Below are positions 43,273-55,799 of a DNA stretch of 64,000 nucleotides, piece by piece. The position numbers and the translations under genes are program-made. Within the stretch, counting starts at the first letter, position 1. Each line of letters starts with the position of its first letter. The stretch is from Helicoverpa zea (taxonomy: Eukaryota > Arthropoda > Insecta > Lepidoptera > Noctuidae): positions 12,154,501-12,218,500 of the forward strand of contig NC_061456.1 in assembly GCF_022581195.2 (NCBI RefSeq), given 5' to 3'. Under the pieces are notes generated by a model. The model made no database searches. It worked only from the letters and a program-made list of their open reading frames with translations, and was not told the DNA's origin.

Positions 43273-45120
43273 GTCACATTTGTAGGTACTTGCGCCCGCA
43301 ATAAATTCGTAGAATTAAAATGTCAAACAATTTTCGTACAGCCGAAATATCGTGACCAAATGCCAGGTTGCAAAATGTCTTCATGGCATCTATTTATTAC
43401 ATTAAATTATTCCCCTTTTTAGATTTGGTAACGCGGATCTTCTATGCCCCAGACTTTGATTCTCAAAAAGGTGACCACAAACAAACCAAAATGTCAGCTA
43501 TGCGTGCCTTTGTAGGAAACTTAACCAATATGAATCGCGGTAGTCACCAAAAGACCTACCTATTGAAAATTTGCGTATTCGCCAATCTTCCTAGTCTTCT
43601 CAATATGAGAAGAGGACCAAGGTTACCCAGCTATGACAAAAAAGGTGATTTTATATAGCTGAGACCGTTGCGTGGTAGCAATTTAATATCACAATGATAA
43701 TAATTATATTAGCCATTCAGTGAAATAGGTGCCCTAGTGACTTAATTAAATTGTAATTTATACAAAGACCGTGTTAAATAATACAGTTTAACGTCTGGTT
43801 AAATGTATGAGACTCATAGATATTCCTAAAAGTCCTCATTTTATGTGCATTTATCCTTACTAGAGGAAGAAACTCTGTCCATCGAGCATTTTTACCAAAC
43901 CTACAGCACTTACTTAAATAAAACTCGGTACACAGATAGTATCGATAGGTAGAATCTGAGAAAGGACTTAGCAGACCTTACTTTTTACTCATTTGCAAAA
44001 GATTAGAAGTGGGTGAAACCGGAACGAACAGCTAGTAATACATAGCTTAGCTTTAGCTTAGCTTAGCTTCAAGATCAGGCTTTCTGAATTGAGCAATGCA
44101 AAACTATAGCGGATCAAGGAAAAATATTATCTTATGGTTCATCATAATCTTTCAAACTATCATTCAAATCACATAGCCGTCAAGTTCCGTAAATCCGTTT
44201 CATAATACAACGTACGCAAAACAGCAATAATTGCTGTTCCTATTAAGTCTTATGACATAATACAAAAACTGACTCATAGCATGATTTTACTTTCGAGTGA
44301 GTAAGAAATAATTGTTTCAACTTTCTCGGTGGTACAAAAAACTGGGCAGGCAAATTGGACGTATTGTGGGTACTACTTCGATGGTATGAAGAGGTAAGTA
44401 GTGATTTTAATGGACTTCCAAATCGGGAATTCCTCGATAAGGCAAAATTGTTGTTTTTGTTTATTTAAGGCTCTCTTGACGAACGCATTCAGTTACAAGT
44501 TTAGACTTGATTACCGAGTTTCATATAATTCAGGGTCAGTGAAAGATGATCAGAGCGCTTTCACACAGGCCGTTTTTGATGCGCGAATACATACGCTCGT
44601 ATACGCAAAAAATCTGTCGCATTGTCACATGAATTTAAGCATAAATGGCCTTACTACAAAAACTTTAAACCCTGTTTTACACTTGTCTAGTAAAATTTTG
44701 GCTGCAAAATGAACCATATGTCAACGTCATAATTTGACATTTTTTTAGACAAGGCATAAACTGACGTTTAAAAGTTTTTGTGGTAAGACGGTATATCTTC
44801 AAACAGTTACTGTTAAAGTTTGACATGCAAAAATAAAGTTGTTTTCAACCTATTTGTAAAATAAATATCATTAATCGTTTTTCGCCAAACAAACGCGCCA
44901 ACTATGTAGAATTCGCAATTATGATTACAAGTTTGAATGTACTGCCTTCTCCAAAGTATTGAACCATTTATTCATACACATACCTTGAAGGAAAACTACT
45001 ATTAAACTCTTTTAATGGATTAACAGCGTTTACCGTAAGACATTGTACGACGGTAGTGACATTGAAAACAACAATATTGTAACTGTTATTTGCATCCTTC
45101 ACACGTTAGCCGTAAGTGAA
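43273..45120. other. Intergenic, nothing recognised
   Basis: Contains frames of 96 and 103 codons (43368-43658 and 44401-44712) with no motif, signal or splice context. A TAGCT-type mini-tandem (TTAGCTTTAGCTTAGCTTAG) lies at about 44046-44068. Confidence 0.4.
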
Positions 45121-45169
45121 AAGTAATTAGTGAACCTACAGTTAGTAACTGTAGGTTCACTAATTACTT
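45121..45169. repeat. Perfect 49-nt palindrome
   Basis: Arms AAGTAATTAGTGAACCTACA+GTTA and their exact complement are separated by one base: 24 bp + 1 + 24 bp. It ends 8 bp before the Helitron-like element at 45178. Confidence 0.9.
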
Positions 45170-45177
45170 GTGTAAAA

Positions 45178-45462
45178 TCCAAACTAATATTATAAATACG
45201 AAAGTAACTCTGTCTGTCTGTCTGTCTGTCTTTCTGTCTGTCTGTCTGTCTTTTCTTCACGCCTAAACTACTGAACCGATTTGTGTGAAATTTGGTACAG
45301 ACATAGTTTGAAACTTGAGAAAGGACATAGGATAGTTTTTATTAAAAAAAATAAAAATAAAAAATAAAATTTATTCCGGACATATAGCGCCATCTATTGG
45401 TCAAATCAAAAATTTGCCGGAAGTCACTATTCCACGCGAACGAAGTCGCGGGCAAAAGCTAG
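45178..45462 (+). mobile_element. Helitron-like (Lep1-type) element with (GTCT/TCTG)n
   Basis: TC start, CTAG end followed by T. Near copy of 6227-6493 with a longer GTCT tract (45210-45252, interrupted by one TTTC). The A-rich middle differs in length between the copies. Confidence 0.8.
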
Positions 45463-46134
45463 TGTAGCCTACATTTTAAAATCATTTTCCTTAATGTGAT
45501 TTAAGAAATTGACACGAAAGAAAGCAGTTTACTTGCACTCTGCGTGCGTTTTTGAGACGGATATGAAGGTATAACCGTTTTGATTGACTGGCTTGTAACT
45601 ACATTGTTATACTTAAAAAAACTGCCTAATGTCTTTGTCTGGATGTCATGCTCCATGCCAAATTTTATCTTAATTAGGTTGACCACCAACATAAAAGAAG
45701 CATGGAAGTGATACAGATTTAAAATATTCATTCAATATCAAATTATAATATTGTATTTTCTCTGTAAGTGATTGTGTAAATCTTTTGAGAAAATAAATGT
45801 CTAAAACCGTATACAGATATGAAACTGTGCACCTCACCCGTCCAAAATCAAGGTATTTCTGCGACGTTTAAAATAGTACAGTCCTTTTTTCTTTTTTTAT
45901 ATACCTAGTCAGAAGGGCCATTGACAGATATCATTGAAAATAGATATTGACTTTTAACCGTGACTCTAGAATTACAACAATGTCAGATCGTGAATAATGC
46001 TCAATGAAATTATCATTGACAAATTCAGTGTATCTAGCTTAAAACAAACCAGGTTTTAGAAATTATATAGGTAAGACAAACATGAGACGTATTTTTTTCT
46101 CATGTAAGTGAATTGTAATTCTTATCCATACTAA

Positions 46135-46353
46135 TCCCTACTAATATTATAAAGTCGAAAGTAACTCTGTCTGTCTGTCTGTTACGCTTTCACGTCTAAA
46201 CCACTGAACTGATTTTAATAAATTTTGGTACAGGGATAGAGTTGACCTTGAGAAAGAACATAGGATAGTTTTTATCCCAGACTTTTGAAGAGTTCTCTTG
46301 GAAACGCGATATAACCGAACTTGACGCGAGCGAAGCCACGGGCGGAAGCCAGT
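46135..46353 (+). mobile_element. Helitron-like element, diverged subfamily
   Basis: TCCCTACTAATATTATAAAG, TCTGTCTGTCTGTCTG, then CACGTCTAAACCACTGAACT, and end GAAGCCACGGGCGGAAGC near CAGT. It is a relative of 45178-45462 with a different middle. The CTAG terminus has changed to CCAG. Confidence 0.65.
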
Positions 46354-46686
46354 GGGAAATAAAGATATCTCAACACTCAGGTTATCGGCCCACCTATTTG
46401 CGGAACTGAACTTCATTAACATTCATACATATTAAAAACAAGCAAACAGTCGAATATAGAACGTCCTTCTATTTTGAAAGTCAATTAAAAACAACTGTTT
46501 ATTTTTAAACCTGTAAATAAACTTCAAGTGACAGAATTGCTTACGAGGATCAGATGGTATCCAAAAACAAATGTGCAAGGATTTACTCTTAAAGGCACTT
46601 ATCGATTAACACTTAGAGCGACTTGAAACTAAAAAATATGAGACTATTGCTCGATTTCGGAGGAGCATATACTGAACTGGAAAAAT

Positions 46687-46830
46687 ATCATCATCTGCCT
46701 AGCCTTTTCCCAACTCTGTTCGGATCAGCTTCTAGTCTAACAGGATGCAGCTGAGTACCAGTGTTTGAGAAGGAGCGCCTTCCTATCTGAACTTCCCAAC
46801 CTAGTTACCTTGGCAACAAAATACCCCCAG
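46687..46830 (-). repeat. SINE 3'-part fragment
   Basis: CCTAGCCTTTTCCCAACTC, GGATCAGCTTCTAGTCTAAC, AGGATGCAGCTGAGTACCAG, then CTATCTGAACTTCCCAACCT. The 3' half of the 20090-20469 SINE family; the head is missing. Confidence 0.72.
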
Positions 46831-48057
46831 TCATTGACATATATTCTAGCGATAGACAAGAACATCCATACAAATAATTTACCCGCTTATGTCGTCTGTT
46901 GACATCTCGATGACGTATTGTGACATGTAGTCACCTCATTGATGTTAATTGGTGAAGTGTCGCTCGTATTTTGCCTACATTTTTCATTACTCAAAAAGTT
47001 TATATCTAAGTGAATTCAAAATCATGTAATATATCAAAAAGTTTATTTATATCTAATTGAATGCAAAATCATGTAATATATTAAAACCAGGAACTTATTT
47101 TTAGGGTTTTTAATATTAATTACGATGTTTTTTTTTCTTAAGAGGGCTATCACAAATTTTCGCGAATTTAATTATTTTTTCTTGAAAGTAAGAACATACC
47201 ATGACAAAGTGAAGTCTGTTTTCATTGATATTTTACCTACTGCCAGTTTTATGGCACATCTGTTTCTGCACGATTTTCTTAATCCATAATTTAAGATGGC
47301 GGGCGGGAACAAATTAATGCATATTTGTAAAATTGAATTATAAATGAAAAGTATGATATACAAGCGTTGTAATAGCATGAACAGCGTGTAATTTTACTAA
47401 CTTGACTCTCGAATTAGTTTATATGTGTAAGTTTATACCTTGATATGTATTTTCTATTTTATAATTGTCGTTTCATAGACATCCATCTGACGCAGGTGTC
47501 AAAATCGCTCTGATTTGCCATTTTGGGCACTGCATAGTCTGCACTGCAGTTCAGTGTGGTAAGCTTTTTGTTCGGAACGTTCTATCTAGTACGTAGTACA
47601 TATATATCGATGCCCCCAGTTAAGACTGGTTGTCAGAAAAATATACCTACAGAAAAATACGCTAGCCTCAAATGGCACGTACGAAAAATTGGATTCATTA
47701 ACCTGCCTGATATCATACACGACATAATGTAGTTAGAAGGTCAATTAGTAAATGTTACAAAAATTACACAGTATTAGTCACTGTTTCGTTTTACATTTTA
47801 CACACAAACTTAACCGACAGAATTACAAAGGTTTTTAAACCTTGGTAACCTACTACACATATTTATATACAATCGGAACTTAATCGCGATAAATGATTAA
47901 GTATGTATGAAGGTACCTTTTTCTTTACCGACGTTTCCGCCGAATTGCACCGACCGTGGTCGCAAGTAGACTGTAGTAAAAAAAAAGGTATCGTACTTTT
48001 ATAATAATACATCGCGATTAAATCCTGATTGACACAGCTATCATTGAACATCTTTGA
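46831..48057. other. Intergenic, nothing recognised
   Basis: AT-rich, no gene or bounded element. A near-duplicated stretch (TCAAAAAGTTTATATCTAAG ... TCAAAAAGTTTATTTATATC at about 46992 and 47035, each followed by TGAATTCAAAATCATGTAAT-like sequence) is a local tandem duplication of about 43 bp. Confidence 0.45.
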
Positions 48058-48205
48058 CATTCGTTACGGGTGGTCTGAAACCAGTAAGTCTGACGACCTA
48101 TCTTACCTAGGGTAGGTTGCCCGGGTAACTGGATTGAGGAGGTCAGATAGGCGGACCGTCCTTGTAAAACACTGATATGACCCCGTATTGGGGAAAAGGC
48201 TAAAG
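48058..48205 (+). repeat. SINE fragment
   Basis: CGGGTGGTCTGAAACCAGTA, AGTCTGACGACC, TTGCCCGGGTAACTGGATTG, AGGAGGTCAGATAGGCGG, then CCCCGTATTGGGGAAAAGGC. Inverse of the 20100-20270 middle and 3' part. Confidence 0.72.
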
Positions 48206-48687
48206 AGATGATAAAGATTGAGTCCCAATTATGCATATAAAATAAAGAAATACAGTTTCCAGAAGTATCCAAAATCGATTACAGAACGAAGGTACGAATT
48301 TATTAACCTCTGCCAGACATCTAATGGACATGAACCTTAAATATATTGAAGGTGATTAAACAATGAATATGATGCAACATTATCACGTACGTACAATAAA
48401 ATTAGCATAACAAAAAGTAGATAACTACCTATATTTAAATGACAATTTACAGAAACTATTAATCGTACAATGGATGATTTCATACGACCCTTAATACAGA
48501 AGATATTGTTATTAAAGTCGTGAGAAATGAAGGCCTTAGGATCATACTAATCAATACACAAAGTTGGTATAAAAATTGAACAAATCTGTCAATTTGCTTA
48601 GAGTTTATGTAACCGGAAAATATTCAGTTCAGCTTCATTTTTATTTTACTTGATGCATTATTAATTTATGTTGGGATAGTGAGTTTA

Positions 48688-48805
48688 TAATCATCATCAG
48701 CCTTTTTATCGTCCCACTGCTGGGCACAGGCCTCCTCTCACACGGAGAAGGAGTAAGCGTTAATCACCACGCTTGCTCAATGCAGGTTGGTGATTTCAGA
48801 CATCA
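48688..48805. repeat. LINE/SINE 3'-end repeat (CATCATCAGCC family)
   Basis: CATCATCAGCCTTTTTATCG, TCCCACTGCTGGGCACAGGC, CTCCTCTCACACGGAGAAGG and CACCACGCTTGC.CAATGC, a widespread lepidopteran repeat. A shorter copy is at 51789-51865. Confidence 0.65.
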
Positions 48806-49471
48806 TACTTGGGAAATTACAGGTTGACATTATGGCAGAAATATGGTGGTACATTTTACAGTATGGTAGGAATGTATGTATCTCAGACACCATGTTATCA
48901 TTCTTTTAGATATATTGAACGTTTCTTATAGTCGACCTCTATTGTTCCTTCAGTCACTATCTACCTATATCCTACCTAGATACGAGTACCTATATTTTGA
49001 TAACAATATTAGATATCTTAGTAGCCTTGGCATTGAAATTGTAATTTTCTACAAGTTCATAAAGCACAATTCAAAATACACTTTATCAAGTTAGTACAAA
49101 TAAAACAGTAGAACAATAGCCTAGAATTATTGTAAGGAATATCAACTAAATTGAGTTTATTTAATAAAGGGACCTTTCTGTGTTCGTAGTGAAGATGTAA
49201 TGCAGATGCATATGCTATTGTGATGTGTATATGTGAGTGAAGGTGCGTGTGTATGTGTGTGCCTAATGAATGAGTCTGATAGAAGGTCGGTACATTGACA
49301 ATGGTATATTGGTTACAATTAAACGGTTACCCTTGATCCATTAGTTATTTTAATGAGTGAAAATGTTATAATAATCGTTGATAGGTTTTTCAGATGGTGT
49401 TATAGGATTATGCACTAAATAAAATGTGCTATAAAAATGGCATTAAGTTTAGTATCGATAGTTTATAGAAT
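48806..49471. other. Intergenic, nothing recognised
   Basis: AT-rich; GT/AT-rich runs near 49205-49265. No gene is supported. Confidence 0.4.
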
Positions 49472-49667
49472 ACTAGCCGTTTTCCCGCGGTTTCACTCGC
49501 GTCCCGTGGGAGCTACTGCCCGCACCGGGATAAAATATAGCCTATGTTACTCGCAGATAATATAGCTTCCTAATGGTTAAAGAATATTTAAAATCGGTCC
49601 AGTAGTTTTTGAGTTTATCCATTACAACCAAACAAACAAAGTTTTCCTCTTTATAATATTAGTATAG
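49472..49667 (-). mobile_element. Helitron-like element, inverse orientation
   Basis: On - it begins near CATCTATACTAATATTATAA and ends CGCGGGAAAACGGCTAG. The interior has AAAATCGGTCCAGTAGTTTT and CCGGGATAAAATATAGCCTA. A related, decayed copy is at 57091-57285. Confidence 0.7.
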
Positions 49668-51527
49668 ATGAAACCTAAATATTGATATATTACTGCAGAA
49701 ATGAAGAACAATAACGTCCCTAAAGGGATTCAGGTCCTATGTCATCTAGACTGTAACTCAAAGTATGGAATTATGTTTCCATAGGGAATAAAAATATGAA
49801 AAAGGCATATCCAGGGACATTTGTAAAATATCTGACTTCAAAATATAGTTTTTTCATGAATTTCGAAAAACTATTTATCAGGATCTGTAGACGACTTTTG
49901 CAGGTAAGAACAGTCGAGTCTCGTGAAAAGAAAATATTAAAAAAAAAAATGTACAAGCAAAACATTATTTACACGGTTACAGCAAGTGTCTCACATAAGT
50001 ATTCCAAACTAAATCCATTGGTAAATTATATTTTCCTCACTATAAGTTGACTTAAAAAAATACATTGGTACGTATCAGGTTAAGTATCCACACAAAATTC
50101 GTTCACTAGAGATGCTCCGATAAATATGGCTACCAAAAATACTCAAACACTTTAAAAATAAATAATATATTACCGAGTTGATCACGCGATTCACGCACTA
50201 CACAATTATTAACTATTATTTCTAACGATGATTTGAGAATGGGCACACACGCATTGTCAATCACAGTACCACCGCAATTGTTAGGTTTTTCGCGTAACAA
50301 CTATATTTATATCTTTTACCAACAGAAAATTCAAGGCCTATGAAAAGTATTAAAATAATTTATTATGTGCATTTTATTAAAAATGTTCAAAAAAGGCAAA
50401 TTTTTATTAAGAGTGTCGAATAATTTATCAATTTTATGTTCAGTAATTTTTCAGGTTTTTTCATTTTAGGATTCAATATTAAAATAATGAAATCAAAAAT
50501 TCTGTCATAGCATTTTTCTATCGCTCAAAGCGATACTTCACCTACCATTCAATTTTCACATTTATTCTTAAAAAAATCAACAACGAAAGCACTTATGTTT
50601 TGAACGGAATATTTTTGAAAAATTGTCATTGACGAGCACATCAAAAAAATAAAATTTTGGTACAAAACTCGATTCAAATAGAAAAACAAAACATGAATTC
50701 TATGTTATTCAGTTACTCAGAAAGATATCTGTACTGACGCAAGGTTCCAGACTACTGGGCAAATACAATGGTTAACATAACCCAGATTGTTTATTTTTCT
50801 TGCATAAAGCATAGCTTCAGCATGAAAATATGTAGTTGAGCTATTATTATTTATGACCTATGTAGCAATTGAACGCGGTTTTTCCCCCGTATTGAAGACA
50901 TTACTTTTTGTTATCAGAAAAAAAAATACAAATATCTGAATTGGAAACCTCCTTCTTTTTTGGGGAGTCGGTTAAAAAGAGGCTTATCATATATCATCCA
51001 TCATCAGCATATATGTAGCTCTTATTTTTTTTCTTCTTCTCTCTTCTTTTCTCTTATTTTTCTTGTCTGCCCAGCATGTTTTCATCTTCCATACTTATAT
51101 TTGATGTTATCTCACAAGTGACATTCTTTCAACCATAATATTATCTTTTTTCACACAATCCAAGCAAAGTTTATAGACCAACTATATCTATCCAGATTGA
51201 TACTCAACGCTTTGCTCAAATATGATTCTCAACATTGAAAAAGTAGATAATGCGTTTAATAAAAATGATGCAAAATGATATCAAAATTTAATAAGTGTAA
51301 CAAACAATTTTACGATACATTTTTTAAATAACCATGATGATAAACACACGTTTTTTCTCGCCACTTTTCACGTGCTCAAAAGACCGACTAAACCAATCTT
51401 GTTATCAGTTTTCGATCTGATAACAGTAAGAAGATTACATTTGCAATGGCCTTAAAATACTCAGGTGGATGTACAGATTTATCTCAAGTAGATTGGAAAG
51501 TACGAAAGTAGTATATTATTATTTTTT
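49668..51527. other. Intergenic, one short repeat tag
   Basis: No gene is supported. TGGAAACCTCCTTCTTTTTT and GGGGAGTCGGTTAAAAAGAG at 50942-50981 form the common lepidopteran 'aagtcggttaaaaa' repeat end. The motif AACCGACTT also occurs in the hairpin at 7484-7717. Confidence 0.45.
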
Positions 51528-51713
51528 ACTAGCTTCCGCCAGCGGCTTCGCCCGCTAGGTGTGTTGATAAAAAATAGCCTATGTGTTAATCCAGGGTATC
51601 ACCTATCTACATACCAAATTTCAATCAAATCGGTCCAGCCATTTTTGCGTGATTGAATAATAAACATACATCCATACATTTACTCATACATTCTCACAAA
51701 CTTTCACATTTGT
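51528..51713 (-). mobile_element. Helitron-like element, inverse orientation
   Basis: ACTAGCTTCCGCCAGCGGCT at the left (CTAG end on -), AATCGGTCCAGCCATTTTTG inside, and an AAACTTTCACATTTGTAATAT block at the right. Confidence 0.7.
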
Positions 51714-51788
51714 AATATAAGTAGGAAAGTAGGATATAAGTAGGAAGTAGGATATAAGTAGGATTATAATATAAGTAGGAAGTAGGAT
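51714..51788. repeat. GTAGGA tandem repeat
   Basis: Irregular units of (A)TATAAGTAGGA / AAGTAGG, about six times, sitting exactly between the Helitron-like end and a CATCATC repeat. A local expansion. Confidence 0.75.
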
Positions 51789-51865
51789 CATCATCGTCAG
51801 CCTTATAATCGTCCCACTGCTGTGCACTGGACTTCTCTCCCACAGAGAAGGATTGAGCGTTTTCA
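51789..51865. repeat. LINE/SINE 3'-end repeat
   Basis: TCATCGTCAGCCTTATAATC, GTCCCACTGCTGTGCACTGG, ACTTCTCTCCCACAGAGAAG. Relative of 48688-48805. Confidence 0.6.
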
Positions 51866-53109
51866 AAGTTAAAGTATTTTTTTTTTTTAATTTCAAACAG
51901 GCATTTGAAAGCTCTTTTGAAATGTAAAACTAGTTGCACGGTTCCAAAGAATTGGTCTCTTAGAGACGTACCGGCAAGAAACTCCATGGGCACTCTTTTT
52001 AATGCGGTTTGGGGATTTCAGACTATTTTTTATAACAGGTATATAACAAGTATCCATGTACCAAAATTAACAAAAATATTAAATTGTCGCAGGTGCTATA
52101 GAATCTGAAGGTTGAATTTCGCACCCGATGAAGGTAATAGGATTATTTGTTGAATTAATATTAAAAAACTACACTAGTCTACGTGAACTGTTGAATATTA
52201 TCAAATTATTCGCCAATAATACACTGTTTTGTTGCGTTTGAGATTTTAGGTTTAAACCATTTAAGTATCAGAATGTATACCGATAAATAAATTAAATAAC
52301 CAAAAAATTCCAAATCACCGCAATTTATTCTTTGACATTTCACAACAATATTCAGAAAGAAAGAGAAAATTAAAATATTTGGATTAAATGCAAAAGCAAA
52401 ATTATTTCTGCCACTGTTCACTATTATATCACATAACCGCGTATGAATCTAAAGGCTTTAAAATCCCACGTACCTGTATTAATTCAGGAGAACTTCAAAA
52501 CGAATCCAAGTCAACGAATAATTCTTGCTAACACAAACTGAAACGTGTTTCTTCTTCAACAAACAAGATCATTGTCACAAAAAATAAAAATAAAATTAAA
52601 AAAAAGAAACGAAAAATAAAATCGTCTTGGCAAACAGTAAATGGTACACAAATAGAGATAGGAAATTCACTGGATAAAAACACACAGATTTCTTGACTAC
52701 TGACGTCTTTGACAACGTTTGTTTCTTTCTTGTTGATGGGTAAACTAAAGAGTATGTTTTCAGTTTGGATCGAAAATAATGTTGTGACGAAAATGTAGGT
52801 CAAAGTGGATGTAAGGGCGCGGCCCCGCTGCGCAAAGCGCGGTGCCCGTCTAACCTTCGTGGACTATTCTAAATAGAGCGCTCGTGTATCGCGCACCTTA
52901 TGCTCACACCCTCTTTTTACGCCCTGAGTGTAATAAAAATTACTACTTTTTATGGTGGTCAAGGCAAAATGACATTTCTCGCATAGTTTTTTTTTTCAGA
53001 ATTTTCCTCGCGCACTTGGTGTAATTTCAATAAGAAATTATTCTGAGTGGCATTTGAATGATTTTTTTTATAGTAATAAACTTTAATAGGCCTCTCTTTC
53101 CGTGTTTTG
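51866..53109. other. Intergenic with a GC-rich patch
   Basis: No gene is supported. At 52812-52915 the sequence is unusually GC-rich (GGGCGCGGCCCCGCTGCGCA, AAGCGCGGTGCCCGTC) in an AT-rich surrounding. It could be a repeat piece or a distal promoter region of gene B. The first cannot be told from the second here. Confidence 0.4.
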
Positions 53110-53325
53110 GAAGAGATATTAAATTAGTGGGTTCCAGCTATCATTTGAACAGCCTTGGCAGCAAGAAAGTCTTACTATCAGTCTTACCAAGTGATATCGT
53201 GTTGCCTGAGTAACTGGATTGAGGAGGTTAGTTAGGCAGCTGCTCCAAATGAAACTTGGTTACTTCAGCCACTACTGTTAAAACTAGAAACGACCCCAGT
53301 TTTCATGGGAAAAAGCTAGGTAGAT
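53110..53325 (+). repeat. SINE fragment
   Basis: TTGCCTGAGTAACTGGATTG, AGGAGGTTAGTTAGGCAGCT, and CGACCCCAGTTTTCATGGGA: decayed inverse copy of 20100-20300. It lies 100 bp before the full SINE. Confidence 0.6.
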
Positions 53326-53434
53326 GACGATAAAAAAATAATAGACCTGACAAGTGTTATCCTAGCTTAGGTAGCTCTACGGAATGTGTTCTTGGGTTGC
53401 TTTTGTTACTACTTTAAGCTTTAAACCATACATC

Positions 53435-53819
53435 ATCCTCCGAGCCTTTTTTCCCAATCATGTTGGGGTCGGCTTCCAGTCTAACCGGATTCAGCTGAGT
53501 ACCAGTGTTTTACAAGAAGCGACTGCCTATCTGACCTCCTCAACCCAGTTACCCGGGCAACCCGATACCCCTTGGTTAGACTGGTGTCAGACTTACTGGC
53601 TTCTGACTACCCGTAACGACTGCCAAGGATGTTCAATGACAGCCGGGACCTACAGTTTAACGTGCCATCCGAAACACAGCCAATGGTGTCTAAGATATAC
53701 TTAGAAAGTACATACAAACTTAGAAAAGTTGCATTGGTACTTGCCTGACCTGGGATCGAACCCGCACCCTCATACTTGAGAGGTTGGTCCTTTACCCACT
53801 AGGCCACCACGACTTTTTT
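53435..53819 (-). mobile_element. tRNA-derived SINE, full copy with 18-bp target duplication
   Basis: Near-identical to 20090-20469 over its length, with the tRNA-like head at the right (GGTTCGATCCC on -). The 18-mer AGCTTTAAACCATACATC flanks it at 53417-53434 and 53820-53837. The two copies differ by a few indels and substitutions, so both insertions are recent. The 106-codon frame across it is a shadow. Confidence 0.93.
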
Positions 53820-53848
53820 AGCTTTAAACCATACATCTATAAAATATA

Positions 53849-54050
53849 ATCACCTAGCGACCCGCCCCGGCTATGCAGGGGTGTAATGCTGATACTAAAT
53901 ACACTACATTATACTCTTCAATCACTCTATCTATAAAAAAAAACCGCATCAAATCCGTTGCGTAGTTTTAAAGATTTGGTCAATGGGTCGTCTTGATTTT
54001 AACAAATATAGGGATTTAGAGACAGAGAAAGTGACTTTGTTTTATAAGTA
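53849..54050 (-). repeat. Decayed Helitron-like repeat
   Basis: Starts ACCTAGCGACCCGCCCCGGC, has AAACCGCATCAAATCCGTTG in the middle, and ends in a GACTTTGTTTTATAAGTAGG block. The layout matches other copies read inversely. Confidence 0.5.
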
Positions 54051-54084
54051 GGTACTATGTAGTGATGGGGAACCAATTATTAGG

Positions 54085-54165
54085 AGGCGTCCCTCGATTT
54101 GAGGCGCATCTTTCAGATGCGCTCCCGATAATAATTACTATTAAAAGATGCGCTTCGAGGAGTAG
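54085..54165. repeat. GC-rich stem-loop cluster
   Basis: GCGCATCT-TTC-AGATGCGC is a perfect 8-bp stem. CCTCGATTTGAGGCGCATCT and AGATGCGCTTCGAGG form a second, outer inverted repeat around it. May be a short MITE; purpose unknown. Confidence 0.55.
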
Positions 54166-55249
54166 GTACCTAAAATAATTGAATTAAAATATTTTATTTT
54201 ATAAATCAAATTCTACCAAAAGCAAATTAAATAAACAAATCTAGTACTTAAAAATACAATGTGTTTGCCGATAATTTGAATTTAAAATTGCATTCTAATT
54301 TACTAACTAATATGTAGTTTCTGTTAATTTAGGTTTTTCATGACATTAATCAAATGAGGTTCACGCATTTTGGACGTGAAAAGTTTATAGGTAATCATAG
54401 TATCTGCGTAGTATTTTTGATAATTATATGCGATTTACGTAAGCACGTTAGTTTTTTTATTTATAGCATTTGACTAAATTACGCACGGGCTATTTTTATT
54501 ACTTTCTATTATATAAACCAATAAAAAACTATACAAAAAATAGGATATATTGTTCATACGTTAGGAAGATTTTTCTTTCAAAAATCTGTTTTGAAAAATC
54601 ATCAGCTACTAAAATAATATTTTTCCTAACTTTTAAATATTGTATGGTATGGTAAAATTATATAATTTAAATAATTATTATTGTCAGTACTTTTCCTATA
54701 GGTACTTAAATTAAGTAAATATTTTCATCACCTAGACTCAAAAGATCAGCACGAAATATAATTACTTACGTTACATTTTAAGTTTTGCGTATCTCTATTC
54801 CTTCAAAAAAGCGGGTGAAACCGCAAGACCAAGCAAGTTTAAAATGCACGTGTCAAATCATTGCGCCGAATCTATTTCATGGAAATAATTGTCAAAAATA
54901 GAAGGGCTTTGACGTCAGAAGAAAAACGCACGTAACAAGTATAAACACATAGGAAAGTGACAATTAATTCCATTGAATTACATTAATAAGGGTGTAGGAA
55001 TATTTGGGTAAACTCTGCTTTACTTCATTATGCAGAAATTAAAATGAGATTAGAGGTTCTTTGATCTATGAATAGAATTGTCTTATCATGGTCGTATCAA
55101 TTATTATTTTTATTTCAAAAAAGTTTTGTGTCCCAAACGATATGATCAACTTATTTTTCTTTGTATGATAATAATAATGGCGTTCCAGGTTTTCGTGTTA
55201 TCATATAAGGAGATCATCCATAATGCAGGATATAATATTACCTATATTA
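54166..55249. other. Intergenic, nothing recognised
   Basis: AT-rich, no gene or bounded repeat. Confidence 0.4.
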
Positions 55250-55350
55250 TGAGCATTTGCGCAGACACAGGTGCACTCACTATTCCTTCACTATCATAGC
55301 CCGATGGGACGGCAATCCGACACGACCGGAGAGAGATCAGGCGCAGGATA
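55250..55350 (-). repeat. Fragment of second SINE family
   Basis: TTTGCGCAGACACAGGTGCA, CTATTCCTTCACTATCATAG, CGATGGGACGGCAATCCGAC, GAGAGATCAGGCGCAGGA: inverse of 27213-27310 with few changes. Confidence 0.8.
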
Positions 55351-55799
55351 CTTTCAATTTATTGATGTAACTTAGCTTAACTTAAGATAATAAGCTTTTT
55401 GAATTTATATAGTGTGAAAAGATTTTATCGTTATTGTATGCTAATCTTGTAAGTTTTTTTTTCACTGATTTCTCAGAAAAAAGGATGGTCTCATTATAAG
55501 ATGTTCATTGTTCGTATGTTTTCTGTTCAACATGAAATTCGTCCAGACACAAAGTACAAAAAAATACAATATAAGATGGGAACATTAATTAACTTGTTTT
55601 TTAGTTAGATCAAATAGGTATTTTTCTTTATTATAACAGGTTTGAATTAATCGTGTTTGTTAAGTAAAAAAAAATTTCAGTTAGTTAAACCAGTTTGCCG
55701 AAACTATTCAATTGTTATGTAATGGCAAATGGTGATACGATAATTTTATCCTAATTATCTAGGCATTTATTAGACACGATACTTAAATCATAAATCTTC

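Noticed and set aside
43368..43658. 96-codon + frame as a small gene
   Set aside because: No signal peptide, domain, splice context or compositional shift; length is within chance for this window.
53384..53704. 106-codon + frame with Cys/His (DWCQTYWLLTTRNDCQGCS)
   Set aside because: Falls entirely inside the SINE; the same translation arises in other SINE copies.
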